64,000 nucleotides of DNA from Tetracentron sinense (GCA_015143295.1 CM026565.1:9112041-9176040); one strand, 5' to 3'. Positions 10,289-21,960 are shown, counted from the first letter of the stretch. A program made the numbers and translations. The notes: generated by a model from the sequence alone, not told the origin.

Positions 10289-11343
10289 CTTGCACAACAT
10301 CATCAAATGCCTGTGCGTCTCTATTAGTCATGGCAAAGACCCTGCCTTGGTTAGCCTGACAAGGCTGCTGGGTGGACGGCACGGATCTAGAGGCTTGCGA
10401 TGAAGACCCTTGAAGTGAAGTCTGCCTGCCTGTAGGCCAAACTCCCTGTGGTCCAGTCTGTGACTGCTTACGTGAGCAATCTCGAATCATGTAGCCCATC
10501 TCGCCACAGTGGAAGCATCCACTAGACATCCTGCAACAATCCCCGGTCTTGTGCCGACGACCACAAACGGCGCATTCCTCAAAAGTCTGCGATGCGGAGG
10601 AAGCCGGAGGCATAACCCTCATAGCCTGTGATGCTGTAGGGCATGGTGCCTGAGGCACAAAATAAGGTCTCTGAGCTGGCATCGGCTGGGAGAACTGGTA
10701 CGGTACAGTCCTAGACCTCTTCTCGGACGATGAACCACTAGACTGACCCCGGGACATGCTTTTTTCGAAGCCACTGTCTCTTCTTCTCATAAAGTCTTCC
10801 GCATTCTTCTCGGCGATCTTCGCCTTCCCTACTATCTCTCTCCAAGACTCCACCTGAAGAATGGATACTCGATCTCGAATAAAGGCCTTCAAGCCCATTT
10901 CAAACTTCCTGACCCGTAGGTCCTCAGTAGCAACCAAGTGCGGAGCAAACCTCGACAATTCGGTGAACTTAGCCTCATACTCGGCTACGCTCATCGACCC
11001 TTGCTCCAAAAGAATAAAATCTCTTGCTTTTTATTCCCGAATAAACCTAGGAAAGTACTGCTCCCTGAAGGTCTCTAAGAACTCTGCCTAAGTCCAGGGC
11101 ACTCCTACCTTTGCAACATCTCACTGCCTTTGGGCAGCTCTCCATCAGTTTTCGGCTTCACCTTCCATCACGAAGGAAGCCCATTCAACCCTTTGCTCCT
11201 CAGTACATCGGAGAGCCTGGAAGGTCTTCTCCAACTGCATAATCCAAGACTCCGCCACCATTGGGTCCAGAGTACAGTAAAATGTCGAAGGCCGTAGTCC
11301 AGAGTACAGTATGGTAACCTCGACCCCGAGTGCCATGTCTCAT
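10289..11343 (-). pseudogene. Gy-B gag
   Basis: The likely start is ATG at 11343 (RHGTRGRG, matching RRGTQGRG in Gy-D). A frame change near 11320 moves reading to LRPSTFYCTLDPMVAESWIMQLEKTFQ. The capsid-like region continues as VEWASFVMEGEAE, stop, and then an intact stretch from 11009 (GSMSVAEYEAKFTELSRFAPHLV). The nucleocapsid part has CAVCGRRHKTGDC and CFHCGEMGYMIRDC, a zinc knuckle with Tyr in place of His. The end is FAMTNRDAQAFDDVVQ at the intron-like donor. Compared with Gy-D the Ala/Pro-rich N-terminal segment is missing. Gag would form the particle and bind element RNA. The copy is frame-broken. Confidence 0.85.
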
Positions 11344-11773
11344 GATATCAAATCCTGAGATCAATTGGCAAAACATGAGTCTAACTTGGATACCAACCTC
11401 ACACATCATATAGCAGTTCAATGTTCATAAATTGCTATTACGCATATCGTATACATTGAGGCATACACATAATCAGATAAGTATAACTTAGAATGTCCTA
11501 GCGTAACTAAGATCCTTGTGTTAGGTATCTACCCTTGGTAATACGACTAATGACAACCTCGAATGGGATAGAATAGGATAAACTAAGATCCTAAACCGAC
11601 CTAATGATTCACTTGATACCAGTTAGGTCGTGGTAACAAGCCTAACACAACAAGTCCCTGAGTTCTAAGTTCAACTCATAGAACTTACCTCCGCTTACTA
11701 GAGACAATTTCCTAGAGTAAAATAACTCTAGTTCCAACTTGAAGGACACTAGCCTACATGACCTAATGCCTAG
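11344..11773 (-). other. Gy-B 5' leader
   Basis: Untranslated leader between primer site and gag start. I see no conserved reading frame. Small frames here are short and unlike any family. Confidence 0.6.
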
Positions 11774-11785
11774 GCTCTGATACCA
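11774..11785 (-). other. Primer binding site of Gy-B
   Basis: TGGTATCAGAGC on the minus strand, four bases inside the 5' LTR end. It is complementary to the 3' end of plant initiator Met-tRNA, the usual primer of these elements. Confidence 0.9.
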
Positions 11786-12252
11786 AGTTTGTCGCGACCC
11801 AAAATACCCCCTAGGAGTTAGGGATACCTTGACTTGTGACCGCCGTATCATACCTCCAGTATAATACATAAGGCACACGTGGAGGCCTGTCAGAAACACA
11901 AACATACATAGCGGACATGAAATACAATACGCAGCAGAAATAAAATACTAAACATAGCGGAAGCAAAGCGATACTCCTATAACTCAGTTCAAGTATGAAC
12001 CAACAAAAGCATATACATGTGAGAAACCCAAAAGTGGAGTGGACAAACCCCACACTCACATAACAAAAGAACACCTTAAAGTTCTAAGTCTACCGATCAA
12101 TAAAAGTCGAAGTCTCGACACCTATCTACTGCACCATCATCCTGATAGTGATCCATGGATGGCTCCGAGTCGAAGTACTCTTCCTCTACCCATGGTTCCG
12201 TGCCACATAGATCAAACGGAGCCCGAGCACCTGCCGATGATAACAAATATCG

Positions 12253-12273
12253 GCTGAGAGTGGAATACTCAGC
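12253..12273 (-). promoter_or_regulatory. Conserved LTR hairpin (Gy-B 5' LTR)
   Basis: GCTGAG and CTCAGC arms, about 460 bp from the LTR 3' end, followed in element sense by ATCGGCAGGTG. Confidence 0.7.
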
Positions 12274-13182
12274 GTATACAAACTAATAACAATAAAGCAA
12301 TATAGTATAGAGCATACGAAGCATGGAGATTGAAATCCTAAATGCATATTAAAGCGTAGAAATCATATTATAGCATATGTGATGAAATCCGAAATCCGAA
12401 ACCAAAACCATATCCTTGTGAGTCATGCGATAATCATAGCCTTGTGAGTTCTTGTGAGTTCATGGAGTTACTTAGAGTCATTATGATCCGTAGAGACATG
12501 GAGATACCATAGAGCACATAGAGCATACCCTTAAAGATCTTGGAGCGTTACATTTTTTATCCGTAGAGCTTGTGAGACGATCTTAGAGTTTATCATAGAG
12601 TTCCTTGTGAGCATGGTATGATCCGTAGAGCTTGTGAGACGATCTTAGACAAATCATAGAGTTACTTAGAATCGTTCCTTATTAGTCATTTTAGTGAAAA
12701 ACACCTTTTTGTACTTTGAGAAATCCATGGAAAACATCGATTCATGCGAGACATGTGAGCATATGAGCAAATGAGAGAAATCATCATATTTAAGCATAAA
12801 AATCCCTTAGAGGTATTTCATCAAACACTTAGAGTGCATCATAATAGTATCTTTCACCCAAGTATATAAACTACGTACTTTCACACCATAAACATCCAAG
12901 ATATATATACATAAGTAGTATCGATTTAGAAGAACATCATTTAGTAACTTAGTAGGATTGTAAGATTGGTAGTAGAGTGTATCTACCTTGGTGAAATCAA
13001 TGAGTTTGATTCCCAAAAGCTTGAACAAGCAAGAACCATGATTTCTTGGTTGAGAAACACCAAAGAGAGCTTGATCTTCCTTCAAGCTTGATCACGAGCA
13101 GTTCCTCTCCTTCTTCTCTCTCTCAAAATCTCCTAAGATAGGGCACAGAGGGTTTCTGAAAGCCTAAGGCACGAACTCACCC

Positions 13183-13191
13183 CTTTTATAG
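13183..13191 (-). promoter_or_regulatory. TATA box in Gy-B 5' LTR
   Basis: CTATAAAAG on the minus strand, about 350 bp into the LTR and 40-120 bp downstream of the GATCGATCGG cluster. Likely core promoter of the element. Confidence 0.65.
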
Positions 13192-13543
13192 GCAAAGGGT
13201 CGTAAACACTCTTAATGAAGAAAACTACGTATGACCGATCGATCGGTGGTACAGACCGAGCGATCGGTGGCTTACCGGTCGATCGGAGGTATCACCGAGC
13301 GATCGGCGATCCCTTGTTTTGCTGAAAAACCTTGTTTACACTACTTGAAACTTTTTCAATCCACTTCTAACACCCTTTTATGCTTAATACACACTCCTTA
13401 ATGATATATGGACCCATTGATGCATGCACGCTATAAATCTAAACTCGTATATTAACGCAAAGCCCATTAGTGTAGAAGTCCACACTTGAGCACTATTCAC
13501 ACACTATTCATCACTCAGTACAATAAAGATTCGGGGCTCTACA

Positions 13544-14170
13544 TTGGATCCTTTGACGAATCATTTGCATCTTTTCATTTGTCTCTTGAACAATCTTCGG
13601 GCCCAATAATTTTCTTTCGCCAACCTCATTCCAGCATATTGGTGATCTAAAACTTCTCTCATACAAAGCTTCATAGGGCGGCATCTAGATACTTGCTTGG
13701 TAACTATTCTTGTAAGCAAATTTGATGAGCGGTAGATGATCATCCCAGTTTCCTCGTAAATCCAGACTGCAAATTCTCAACATATCTTCTTGAGTTGGAT
13801 AGTATGCTCTGATTGTCCGTCTGCTTGTGGATGACAAGCCGTACTCATATCCAACTATGTGCCCAAAGCTTCTTGAAAACTTCGCCAAAATCTTGACGTA
13901 AACCTTGGGTCACGATCCGATACAATAGAGATAGGCACTCCATGTAACTTAACAATCTCTTGAATATAAAGTTTAGAGAGATTATCTAAAGTAATGGTAT
14001 TTTTAATTGCCAAAAAGTATGCTGACTTAGTTAGTCGGTCCCCAATCACCCAAATAGCATCATGGCCTCTTCTAGTTCTGATAAACCAACTACAAAATCC
14101 ATAGCAATATTATCCCATTTCCACTCCGGAATAGGCAATGATTTCAATAATCCCGTTGGCCTCGATGTTC
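13544..14170 (-). pseudogene. Gy-C integrase core, 3' truncated by Gy-B
   Basis: Minus-strand integrase fragments: [17 protein letters not shown] near 14110, [13 protein letters not shown] near 14035, [21 protein letters not shown] near 13910 and remnants of the Glu-containing helix near 13800. At least four frame changes or stops break it. The downstream part of integrase and any chromodomain are not in the window because Gy-B inserted at 13543/13544. The remainder should continue left of the Gy-B 3' LTR, outside the window. Confidence 0.8.
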
Positions 14171-14479
14171 TGCTTTAACTTGCTAGCACACCAGACATCT
14201 TGCTACATAATCAACAATATCCTTTTCCATACCATTCCACCAATAATTTGCTTTCAAATTATGGTACATTTTTGTACTCCCTGGGTGTATGGCATACCAA
14301 GACTTATGAGCTTCACTCAATAATTCATTTTTCAACTTTGGCTCTCTCGATACACAAACTCAATTTCAAAATAGTATGGTCCCATAAGATGAAATTCCGA
14401 AATCTTTAGCTTGACATTTCTGGACCTTATCCTTAAGTGACTTTATTTCCGTATCTTGAGTTTGTGATTCTTTAATTTT
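14171..14479 (-). pseudogene. Gy-C zinc-binding integrase N-terminus, decayed
   Basis: Linker between RNase H and integrase. Matches to CHTPREYKNVP and LLVEWYGKGYC resemble the HHCC zinc region after multiple frame breaks. No usable frame is left. Confidence 0.5.
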
Positions 14480-15260
14480 CTATATCAAGACAGGTTGAAC
14501 TTGAATACTAGCCAATACTGACTTTGATCTTCTTTCCTCAACATTCAAATCCCAATCTTGAAATTCTTCAATCATTTTCCACATTCTCATTCTCATGTTT
14601 CCTAATGCTCCCACTGTTTTCCAACTCAGTGCAACCGCAACAACATTTCCTTTACTTGGATGATACTGGATTGTACAGTCGTAGTGTTTTAATAATTTCA
14701 TCCATCTTCGTTGTCGCAGATTGAGTTCTTTTTGGGAAACAAGTACTTTAAACTCTTATGGTCAGTGAATATTACAAAATTTTCTCCATATAAATAGTGT
14801 CACCAAATCTTTAATGCAAAAACGACCGCTAACAACTCAAGATCAAGAGTGGGGTAGTTCTGCTTGCGAATCTTCAATTGTCTAGATGCATAAGCAATTA
14901 CTCTTCCATTTTGCATCAATACACAACCCAATCCTTTCTGAGACGCATCACAATAGACTTCATAACCTCTTGTTCCCAAGGGAACTGCCAAAATTGGGGT
15001 TGTAGTCAATCGATTCTTCAATTCTTGGAAACTCTTTTCCCTTGCTGGTGACCACTCGAATTTGACATTTTTCTTTGTCAATTCGGTTAACGGGGCAGCT
15101 AACTGTGAAAATCCATCAACAAATCTTCTATAATAACCAGCTAGGTTTAGAAAATTTCGAATCTCCGTGACATTAGTTGGCCTTTCCCACTCCATTACTG
15201 CCTTAATCTTGGATGGATCTATTGAAATTCCATCACTGGAGACTATATGACCTAAGAAAG
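14480..15260 (-). pseudogene. Gy-C RNase H
   Basis: From 15195 to 14800 the frame is open and shows [19 protein letters not shown], the [18 protein letters not shown] block, [15 protein letters not shown] and the RNase H motifs [25 protein letters not shown] and [18 protein letters not shown]. After a stop at 14797-14799 a second stretch (14701-14480, with a frame break before it) carries MKLLKHYDCTIQYHPSKGNVVAVALSWK, where the usual VADALSR is altered. The domain would remove RNA from the RNA-cDNA hybrid. It is interrupted and inactive. Confidence 0.85.
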
Positions 15261-15960
15261 ATACCTTGTCTAAACAAAATTCACACTTAGAAAATTTTAC
15301 GAATAATTGATTTTCCCTTAAGGTCTAGAGTGTAATCTTAAGATGTTATTCATGTTTCTCCCTATTAGGAGAATAGATCAATATATCATCAATAAATACA
15401 ACTATAAATTGATCTGAATAAGGTCTAAAGATACGATTCATCAACTCCATGAATACAGCCAGTGCTTTAGTTAATCCAAAAGGCATCACTAGGAACTCAT
15501 AATGTCCATATCGAGTCTGAAAAACCGTCTTCTGGATATCCTCAACCTTTACTCATAATTGATGGTACCCTGATCTCAAATTAATCTTAGAGAATATCTA
15601 TGATCCTTGTAATTGATCAAAAAGATCATCTATCCTTGGCAACAGATATTTATTCTTTATGGTTGTCTGATTCAATAGACGATAATCAATACACAGAAGC
15701 ATACTCCCATCTTTCTTCCTGACAAATAAAACTGGCGCTCCACAAGGTGAAACACTAGGATGAATGAATCCCTTATCCAAAAAATCTTGCAATTGAATCT
15801 TTAACTCCTGAAGTTCTGTTGGCGCCATTCGATAAGGTGTTTTCGATATCGGGCTTGTACCAGAAATAACATCTACTGAAAAATCAATCTCCCAAACTGG
15901 GGCAAGTCCTGGTAATTTCTCAGGAAATACATCTTGGAACTCCTTGACTATTGGGTGTTA
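15261..15960 (-). pseudogene. Gy-C reverse transcriptase
   Basis: The open part 15828-15598 has [33 protein letters not shown] and [15 protein letters not shown]. Then follow a stop, [10 protein letters not shown] with the first catalytic Asp changed to Asn, [15 protein letters not shown] and the FIDDILIYS catalytic pair near 15390. Stops and frame changes at several points make it non-functional. It is clearly diverged from the RTs of Gy-B and Gy-D, so Gy-C belongs to a separate gypsy subfamily. Confidence 0.85.
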
Positions 15961-16430
15961 TAGATCAAAATCTCTTCCTCCTTTTCAACCAATACTGCGG
16001 CTAAATAACCTTTACATCCTTTCTTAATCATTTGACAAGCCTTAATAGTAGAGATTAATTTAGGTGACTTTCTTCTATCAATTCCACGCATAACAAATTC
16101 AGAGATGCCGGGAATTCTAAAAGTTACTGTCCTAGCCTTACAGTTAACTACGGCATAGTGTTCTGGCAACCAATCCATCCCCAATATGAGATCAAAATCT
16201 TTCATATCTAATACTATGAGATCAACAATCATTTGTACATTATTGATTTGAATAGGACACTAATCATATATGGTCTTGGTGTACAAAATTTTTCCAGGCG
16301 GCGTAGTGATCGTCATCATATGCTCAAGTGTGTCAAGCTTTATTCTAGTTTTCTTAGCAAAGTGTGAAGACTCAAAAGAATGTGTAGAGCTAGTGTCTAT
16401 CACTGCTATAGCAGGAATTCGAAAGAGAAG
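15948..16430 (-). pseudogene. Gy-C aspartic protease
   Basis: The frame reads directly from gag (DNVIEGKMLLFRIPA) into AIAVIDTSSTHSF, the protease active-site region with the catalytic DTG/DSG changed to DTS, then FAKKTRIKLD. A stop near 16260 is followed by IVDLIVLDMKDFDLILGMDWLPEHYAVVNC, the usual end of the gypsy protease. Unlike Gy-B and Gy-D, no intron-like segment interrupts the gag/protease joint. Confidence 0.8.
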
Positions 16431-16869
16431 CATCTTACCTTCAATAACATTGTCACAATCATTGGCTTCCTCCTGAGTAATAGCGAAGACACGACCTTTG
16501 CTTCCATCCATCAGTTGATTTGGTAACTCTGGACAATTTCTCTTTATATGTCCAGTCTTGCCACACTGATAACACGCTCCAGGGATAGCCAGACAATTTT
16601 CAGATTTGAGACCCACCTTACCACAATGACCACAAGTTGGTACTAACTTCTTAGTATCATTTCCTTGCTTGTTCTCTTCAAATTTTCTTTTCTTGTTTCC
16701 TTCTCCCCGATGGTTTTGTATCCCAAGTCTTCCTAACTGGTTTCTTATCTCAAGTCTTCCCGAATGGTTTCTCTCCTTTGTCAAAACTAGGCTTTTGAAA
16801 CTCCTCATGAACTCTTTCAATCTTCAAAACTCGATCTAGAATATCTGTAAATGACGTAAATCGCTAGAC
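16431..16869 (-). pseudogene. Gy-C gag C-terminal part (nucleocapsid)
   Basis: Minus-strand gag continuing from the N-terminal part at 39767-40359 across the Gy-D insertion (RFTSFTDILDRVLKIERVHE near 16840). It is rich in basic residues and has two zinc-knuckle sites: CGHCGKVGLKSENC with Leu in place of His, and an intact CYQCGKTGHIKRNC. It ends GRVFAITQEEANDCDNVIEG before the protease. Stops lie at 16865-16867 and in the basic region. It would bind element RNA. Confidence 0.85.
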
Positions 16870-17300
16870 TGTCGCGACCCAAAACCCACCCTATGAGTTA
16901 GAGTGAATCTTGGACGACATATCATAAGCTACATGACACGCTTGACAAACCATCCGACAAAACACACGGAGCATATACAATAGAACACAAAATCATGGAA
17001 GCATAAACTAACATAGCACAATGGAAGTCTAACAAAACCCTCTATGAATAACTATAATCCAAACTCTGCACAAAAGTGAAATCAACAAAAGAAGGTGCAG
17101 ACATGCCTGCCAAAATACATGGGGTAAAATCTCTTGTGCTCACCCACCCTCACTTAGAATCTACCACCTAATAATGGCCCTCTACATGAGACTCCTTAGT
17201 AGGGACCTCCTCGAAGTACTCCTCTTCCTCCCATGGACCGCGAGTACATATGTCAAAAGGAGCAGCCGCTCCACTAACACCTGCCGACATCAAATGTATG

Positions 17301-17322
17301 GCTGAGTATTGAAACACTCAGC
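17301..17322 (-). promoter_or_regulatory. Conserved LTR hairpin (Gy-D 3' LTR)
   Basis: GCTGAG-loop-CTCAGC arms with TGTCGGCAGGTG next to it in element sense, about 430 bp from the LTR 3' end. Confidence 0.7.
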
Positions 17323-17646
17323 GGGTACCAAATACTAACCAACAGTCATAGCAACATAATAATGAAAATAAAGCGGAAGCAATTCATATCATAATAGGAA
17401 GATAAACAGTTTATATTTCATGCTTGCATCACATCAAAGCCGAGAAAACTCTTGAAATCATCATGTGCTTGACTTAACTTGAAATACTCTTTTCGTGCTT
17501 GAAAACTTGTCATGTCATGTTCTGTTTTGTTTTTCTTGTCATGTCGTGTCATGCATGTCATGCCATGAAATTAAAATGCAAATTCTTGCTTGCTTGTTTT
17601 GAATTTAAGCATGCTCATGCGCTTGGGATGTTAGTGCCTTTGAATA

Positions 17647-17810
17647 ACTTGAAGGGAGGGTGGTGTAAACCCCCCTCTTTTGCAAAATATTGAATAAAGC
17701 AACTTGAAGGGAGGGAAGTGTAAAACCCCCCTCTTTTACGAAAATGCAATAAAGCAACTTGAAGGGAGGGAAGTGTAAACTCCCTCTTTTGCGAAAATAC
17801 CATAAAGTAA
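17647..17810 (-). repeat. 55-bp minisatellite in Gy-D 3' LTR
   Basis: Three units beginning ACTTGAAGGGAGGG at about 17647, 17702 and 17757, each followed by GTGTAAA and CCCTCTTTT. A matching set is at 38346-38510 in the other LTR. Confidence 0.9.
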
Positions 17811-18635
17811 ACATGCATGCTTGGAGGCGCACTAACATCTTTCTTGACGTGTTCTTGTTCTTGTCAAAGCGAGGCAAAACATATCTTAAGATATGTCCTA
17901 CCTCTATTTACCAACCCTTACGTTTGGCCTTGTCATGGTGTTCGTGAATCGAGAATAAAACACTTGTTCTTAAAAAACCCGATAAACCATGCTTAACTCG
18001 TGTTTGCGTGCCGTGCTTGTAAGGTCAAGTACATGCTATAGCTTGGAATTAAACATGGCATATTGAATTTCATAGAATACACTTCATTCAAATAAGCACT
18101 CACTTTATCACATGCTGTTCTAGAAGCAAGGTAACACACTAACATGAAACCCTAGAAAATTTCATGCCTTAAATCATGCTTTTCTTGATTAATGAGGCAT
18201 TCAATCCATCCATCATCCATGTGTGTTCATTATTGGTGAAATGCCCTTCCCATTTTATTCATCACATCACATACACATGGCATCCATAGCCCAACATCCA
18301 TCTCCATCCATTCATTCCATCACATTCTCATGCTTAAAAATTGGGGAAAAACCACCAAAATGAAGAAAAAGGAGAAGAAGATGAATTAGAAGGGTAGCAT
18401 AGGGTACCGACCTTCAATGGATGACGAAAACCCTCCAAAAACATTTGTGTAGCAGCTACCGAGCTTGGAGGAGGTGCTCCTCGCATGCCTTGCCTTGGAT
18501 TTGAAGAATCCAAGGATTTGAGGATGATCTCCTCAAGAATGAGAACCCTCACTTGCAATCCCCTCTTCTTCCTTTCTCAATCTCCTAAGAGCTTTCTTTA
18601 GGTTTAGGGTAACTAAAAACCCCCAAATGGAAGCC

Positions 18636-18646
18636 CTATTTATAGG
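18636..18646 (-). promoter_or_regulatory. TATA box in Gy-D 3' LTR
   Basis: CCTATAAATAG on the minus strand, about 450 bp into the LTR and immediately downstream of the palindrome cluster. Confidence 0.6.
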
Positions 18647-18699
18647 TAAAAGGGTTGAAACCCTTGATTTCGAGTCTTTAAAAAAACAGAGTTCCAGGA

Positions 18700-18880
18700 T
18701 GACGATCTATCGTCGATCTTGGGACTGTCAATCGTCCACACTTCAATAAGCTTGCCCAAATTTCTGTCTCTAGACAATCGATTGTTAGTTTGTGGTGATC
18801 GATCGTCCATGATCCAGTGAGTTACCCAGATTTTTGGGCTCATGACGATCAATCGTCGCCATGTGGTGATCGATCGTCGA
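18700..18880 (-). repeat. GATCGATCGTC palindrome cluster (Gy-D 3' LTR)
   Basis: At least six copies of variants of (G)ATCGATCGTC and CAATCGATTG separated by unrelated spacers, just upstream of the TATA box in element sense. The equivalent cluster in the other LTR is at 39395-39560. Confidence 0.8.
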
Positions 18881-19087
18881 TCCCAGTTTTTCATCCTTTT
18901 TCACTTGCAAACCCCTTGGGGCATTTCCAACCTCTTCTTCAACACTTTTAGGGTCTTAAACTCCCTTTTCACGCTGCCCATGGGTTATCGACATCCAATT
19001 TTTAAAAATTATTAATTGGACTACATAAAAGGCCCAGTGGCTATGAAAACACTGTTCATTAGGTACGGAAAGTTCCGGGGTTCTACA

Positions 19088-19099
19088 TCCTCCCCCCTT
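19088..19099 (-). other. Polypurine tract of Gy-D
   Basis: AAGGGGGGAGGA on the minus strand directly before the 3' LTR start. Confidence 0.85.
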
Positions 19100-19175
19100 A
19101 TAAAAATTTTGTCCTCGAAATTGGATGACACATGCATTATAAAATCAAAACAACATTACATGCTCGAACCAAAAC

Positions 19176-20294
19176 TTATTCAAACAATTCTGGGTACTTC
19201 GCTTGGACTTCAGCCTCGCGCTCCCATTTGGCCTCTTCTCGAGCATGATGTTGTCATTGCACGAGAACCAACGGGATAGTCTTGTTGCGAAGCACTTAAT
19301 CTCTCCGCTCCAATATCTGAACTGACTTTTCAACCAGAGTGAGATCCTCTTGGATTTCCAACGGTTCCAAGTCTATGACATGCGAAGGGTCGTAAATGTA
19401 CTTTCGAAGCATAAACACATAGGAAACGTTGTGAACCATAGCCATGTGTTCAGGGAGAGCTACCCGGTAGGCAACTTCACCAACTCGCATAATAATCTCA
19501 AAGGGGCCAACGTACCAAGGACTGAGCTTGCCTCGCCTGCCAAATCTTATAATTCCCTTGCTAGGAGATACCTTCACAAAGAGTTGATCCCCAACCTGGA
19601 ATTTTAAGTCCCTGCGGTGAGTGTCAGCATAGCTCTTTTGACGATCTTGAGCTGCTTTCAACAGATCCCGGATGATCTTAACTTTGTTCACAGTTTGCTC
19701 GATCAACTTAGGCCCCAACACCTTTATCTCTCCTACTTCATCCCAGTAGAGAGGAGACCTACAACTTTACCCATACAAGGCCTCAAATGGTGTCATCTGG
19801 ATGCTCGCCAGGTAGCTATTAGTGTAAGTGAACTCTACCAAAGGCAATTGCTCTTCCCAGCTGTCCTTGAAATTGAACATACATGCCTGAAGCATGTCCT
19901 CGATGATTTGGTTTACTCTCTCAATTTGTCCAGCTGTCTGTGGATGAAAGGCGATGCTAAAGTCTAGTCGGGAAGCCATAGCACTCTGAAAGCTCTTCCA
20001 GAACCTGGATGTAAATCTTGGATCCCGATCTGATGCAATGTTGACTGGTACCCCGTGCAACCGAACCACTTCCTTGATATACAATGCCACTAACTGGTTC
20101 GAGTTAAACGTAGTCTGATAGGGCAAAAAATGCACAGACTTTTTCAAACAGTCCACCAAGACGCATATTGCATCTGAGTTCCTTGCCGTATGTGGTAAGC
20201 CAACAATGAAGTTCATGGAGATGTGCTCCCATTTCCACTCGGGAATAGGGAGAGACTGTAATAGACCCACCGGTCGCATGTGCTCTGCTTTCAC
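19176..20294 (-). pseudogene. Gy-D integrase and chromodomain
   Basis: Minus-strand frame with IPEWKWEHISMNFIVGLP (the first catalytic Asp changed to Asn), [21 protein letters not shown] (second Asp kept), VNQIIEDMLQA (Glu kept), then after a stop near 19767 GPKLIEQTVNKVK, SPWYVGPFEIIMRVGEVAYRVALP and MLRKYIYDPSHVIDLEP. After a stop at 19294-19296 the chromodomain remnant follows (LRNKTIPLVLVQ, KWEREAEVQAKYPELFE) to a stop at 19176-19178. The Asn at the first catalytic position alone would abolish integration. Confidence 0.87.
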
Positions 20295-20576
20295 CTACTG
20301 GCAAACCAAAGACCCTGTCACATATTTTGCAACATCACTCTTCATATTTCGCCACCAAAAGTGCCCTTTGAGGTTTCGGTACATCTTCGTACCCCCAAGA
20401 TGCACTGTATACTTCGAACGGTAGGCTTCATCCATAATCTCCCGCCTCAACTTTGCATCGGCGGGAACACACAATCTTCCCTTGAATGTGATAGCACCTC
20501 GACTAGTCAGAGAAAAGTCTTCACTACCTTTGGCAACTTCCCTGTCTTGGAAAGCCAATAAGTCAGCATCCGAGGC
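20295..20576 (-). pseudogene. Gy-D zinc-binding integrase N-terminus
   Basis: Open stretch with SRGAITFKGRLCVPAD, REIMDEAYRSKYTVHLGGTKMYRNLKGHFWW and KYVTGSLVCQ. This is the HHCC zinc-binding region that precedes the catalytic core. The first His of the pair is replaced in SKYTVHLGG, and one Cys of the C-x2-C pair is replaced in GSLVCQ. Stops bracket it at 20295 and upstream of 20558. Confidence 0.8.
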
Positions 20577-21152
20577 CTACAACTCTCGGATCCAATCTAT
20601 GATGTACGGCCGAACCGTGATATTTGCCATCACTGGACTACAGACGGAAGCATTGACACTCATGTCCAGATTTGCCAAATCTTCCAATAGCTTCCATTCC
20701 CGTACCAACATGTGAGCCAACAACCCCAGAGGTCTTCTACTCAAAGCGTCAGCCACTACATTTGCTTTGCACAGGTGGTATTGGATGGTACATTTATAGT
20801 CCTTCAAAAATATCATCCAACGCCATTGTCGTAAATTTAGTTCCTTTTTGGAAAAGAGGTACTTGAGGCTCTTGTGGTCCGTGAACACATAGAACTCTTC
20901 ACCGTAAAGGTAATATCGCCAAATCTTGAGCGCGAACACCACTACGGCAAGCTCTAGGTCATGTGTAGGGTAATTCTTTTCATGCTCCTTTAATTACCTT
21001 GACGCATAAGCAATGACCTTCTTGTGCTGTATGAGAACACACCCAAGCCCGACGTGCGAGGCATCACTGTACACCTCATAACCACCACGCCCTGATGGGA
21101 CTGTAAGGATAGGGGTTGTGGTAAGTCTCTTTTTCAGCTCCGTGAAGCTAAT
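20577..21152 (-). pseudogene. Gy-D RNase H
   Basis: Contains YSDASHVGLGCVLIQ (first Asp), [45 protein letters not shown] (second region) and [13 protein letters not shown]. Stops occur at about 21151 and 20996. It covers the part that Gy-B has lost, and so shows what the Gy-B deletion removed. Confidence 0.85.
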
Positions 21153-21960
21153 CTAGCACTTATCACTCCATATAAATTTGGCATTCTTCCTGGTTAGATA
21201 AGTGAGTGGCACTGCAATGCTAAAGAACCCTTCTACGAATGTCCTGTAGTAACCTGCCAAACCCAGGAAGCTACGTATCTCAGTGACATTCTTGGGCCTT
21301 GCCCAACTCTTGACTGCCTCTATCTTCTTCAGATCTACGGAGATGTCTTCCACAGAAACAACGTGGCCTAGGAATGCCACTTCCTCCAACCAAAACTCAC
21401 ACTTGCTTAGTTTGGCATACAGCTTGTGTTCTCTCAGCATTTCCAAAGCAAGGCGAAGGTCTCGTGTGTGATCTTCCCATGTCTGGGAATAGACCAGGAT
21501 GTCATCGACAAACACTATCACGCATCGATCCAGTTATGGTCGGAACACCCAATTCATCAGATCCATAAAGGCTACTAATGCGTTCGTGAGACCGAAAGGT
21601 GTCACTAAGAACTCGTACTTCCCATATCGAGTCCTGAATGCAGTTTTGGGAATATCTTCTGCCTTGATCTTCAACTGGTGGTAACCAGACCAAAGATCAA
21701 TCTTAAAGAAAAAATTTGCTCCCTTTAACTGATCGAACAAGTCATCAATCCTAGGCAATGGATACCTATTCTTTATTGTTACCTTGTTCAACAACCTATA
21801 ATTAATGTACATCCGCATCGAGCCATCCTTCTTCTTGAAAAATAGCATGGGGGCACCCCACAGTGAGACACTTGGTTGAATGAAACCAAGGTCTTGCATC
21901 TCCTCCAATTGAGTCTTCAACTACTTGACGGGGCCATCATGTACGAAGCCCGAGAGATGG
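21153..21960 (-). pseudogene. Gy-D reverse transcriptase
   Basis: Open stretches 21920-21534 and 21521-21153. Motifs in order: [31 protein letters not shown] (usual IDYRQLN altered), [48 protein letters not shown], a stop, [10 protein letters not shown] with both catalytic Asp, then [15 protein letters not shown]. Substitutions in conserved positions and the stop make activity unlikely. Confidence 0.88.

Larger units (their letters stand above)
5555..13543 (-). mobile_element. Gy-B: Ty3/gypsy chromodomain retrotransposon
   Basis: This is a nearly complete but dead element read on the minus strand. The order is 5' LTR (11790-13543), primer site (11774-11785), gag, intron-like segment, protease, reverse transcriptase, truncated RNase H, integrase, chromodomain (ending at 7244), polypurine tract (7150-7162) and 3' LTR (5555-7149). 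The integrase C-terminus (HNVFHVSMLRKY) followed by a chromodomain fits the Tekay/Del type of plant chromovirus, which is inference from motif style. It sits in the integrase of Gy-C: Gy-C sequence resumes directly at 13544. The left target duplication cannot be checked because the 3' LTR is interrupted by Gy-A. Confidence 0.85.
11790..13543 (-). mobile_element. Gy-B 5' LTR
   Basis: 1754 bp. In element sense it begins TGTAGAGCCCCG and ends GGGTCGCGACA. It contains palindromic GATCGATCGG motifs at 13235-13310, a TATA box at 13183, CTTGTGAG repeats near 12420-12680 and the conserved hairpin at 12253. Its right edge abuts Gy-C integrase sequence (TTGGATCC). It is highly similar to 5555-7149. Confidence 0.92.
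16870..19087 (-). mobile_element. Gy-D 3' LTR
   Basis: 2218 bp, with TGTCGCGACCC at the left and GGGGTTCTACA at the right on the plus strand. It contains the conserved hairpin (17301), a 55-bp minisatellite (17647-17810), the GGCATCCATAGCC block (18279), a TATA box (18636) and a cluster of GATCGATCGTC palindromes (18700-18880). It pairs with the split 5' LTR and shows clear divergence, so the insertion is not recent. Confidence 0.92.
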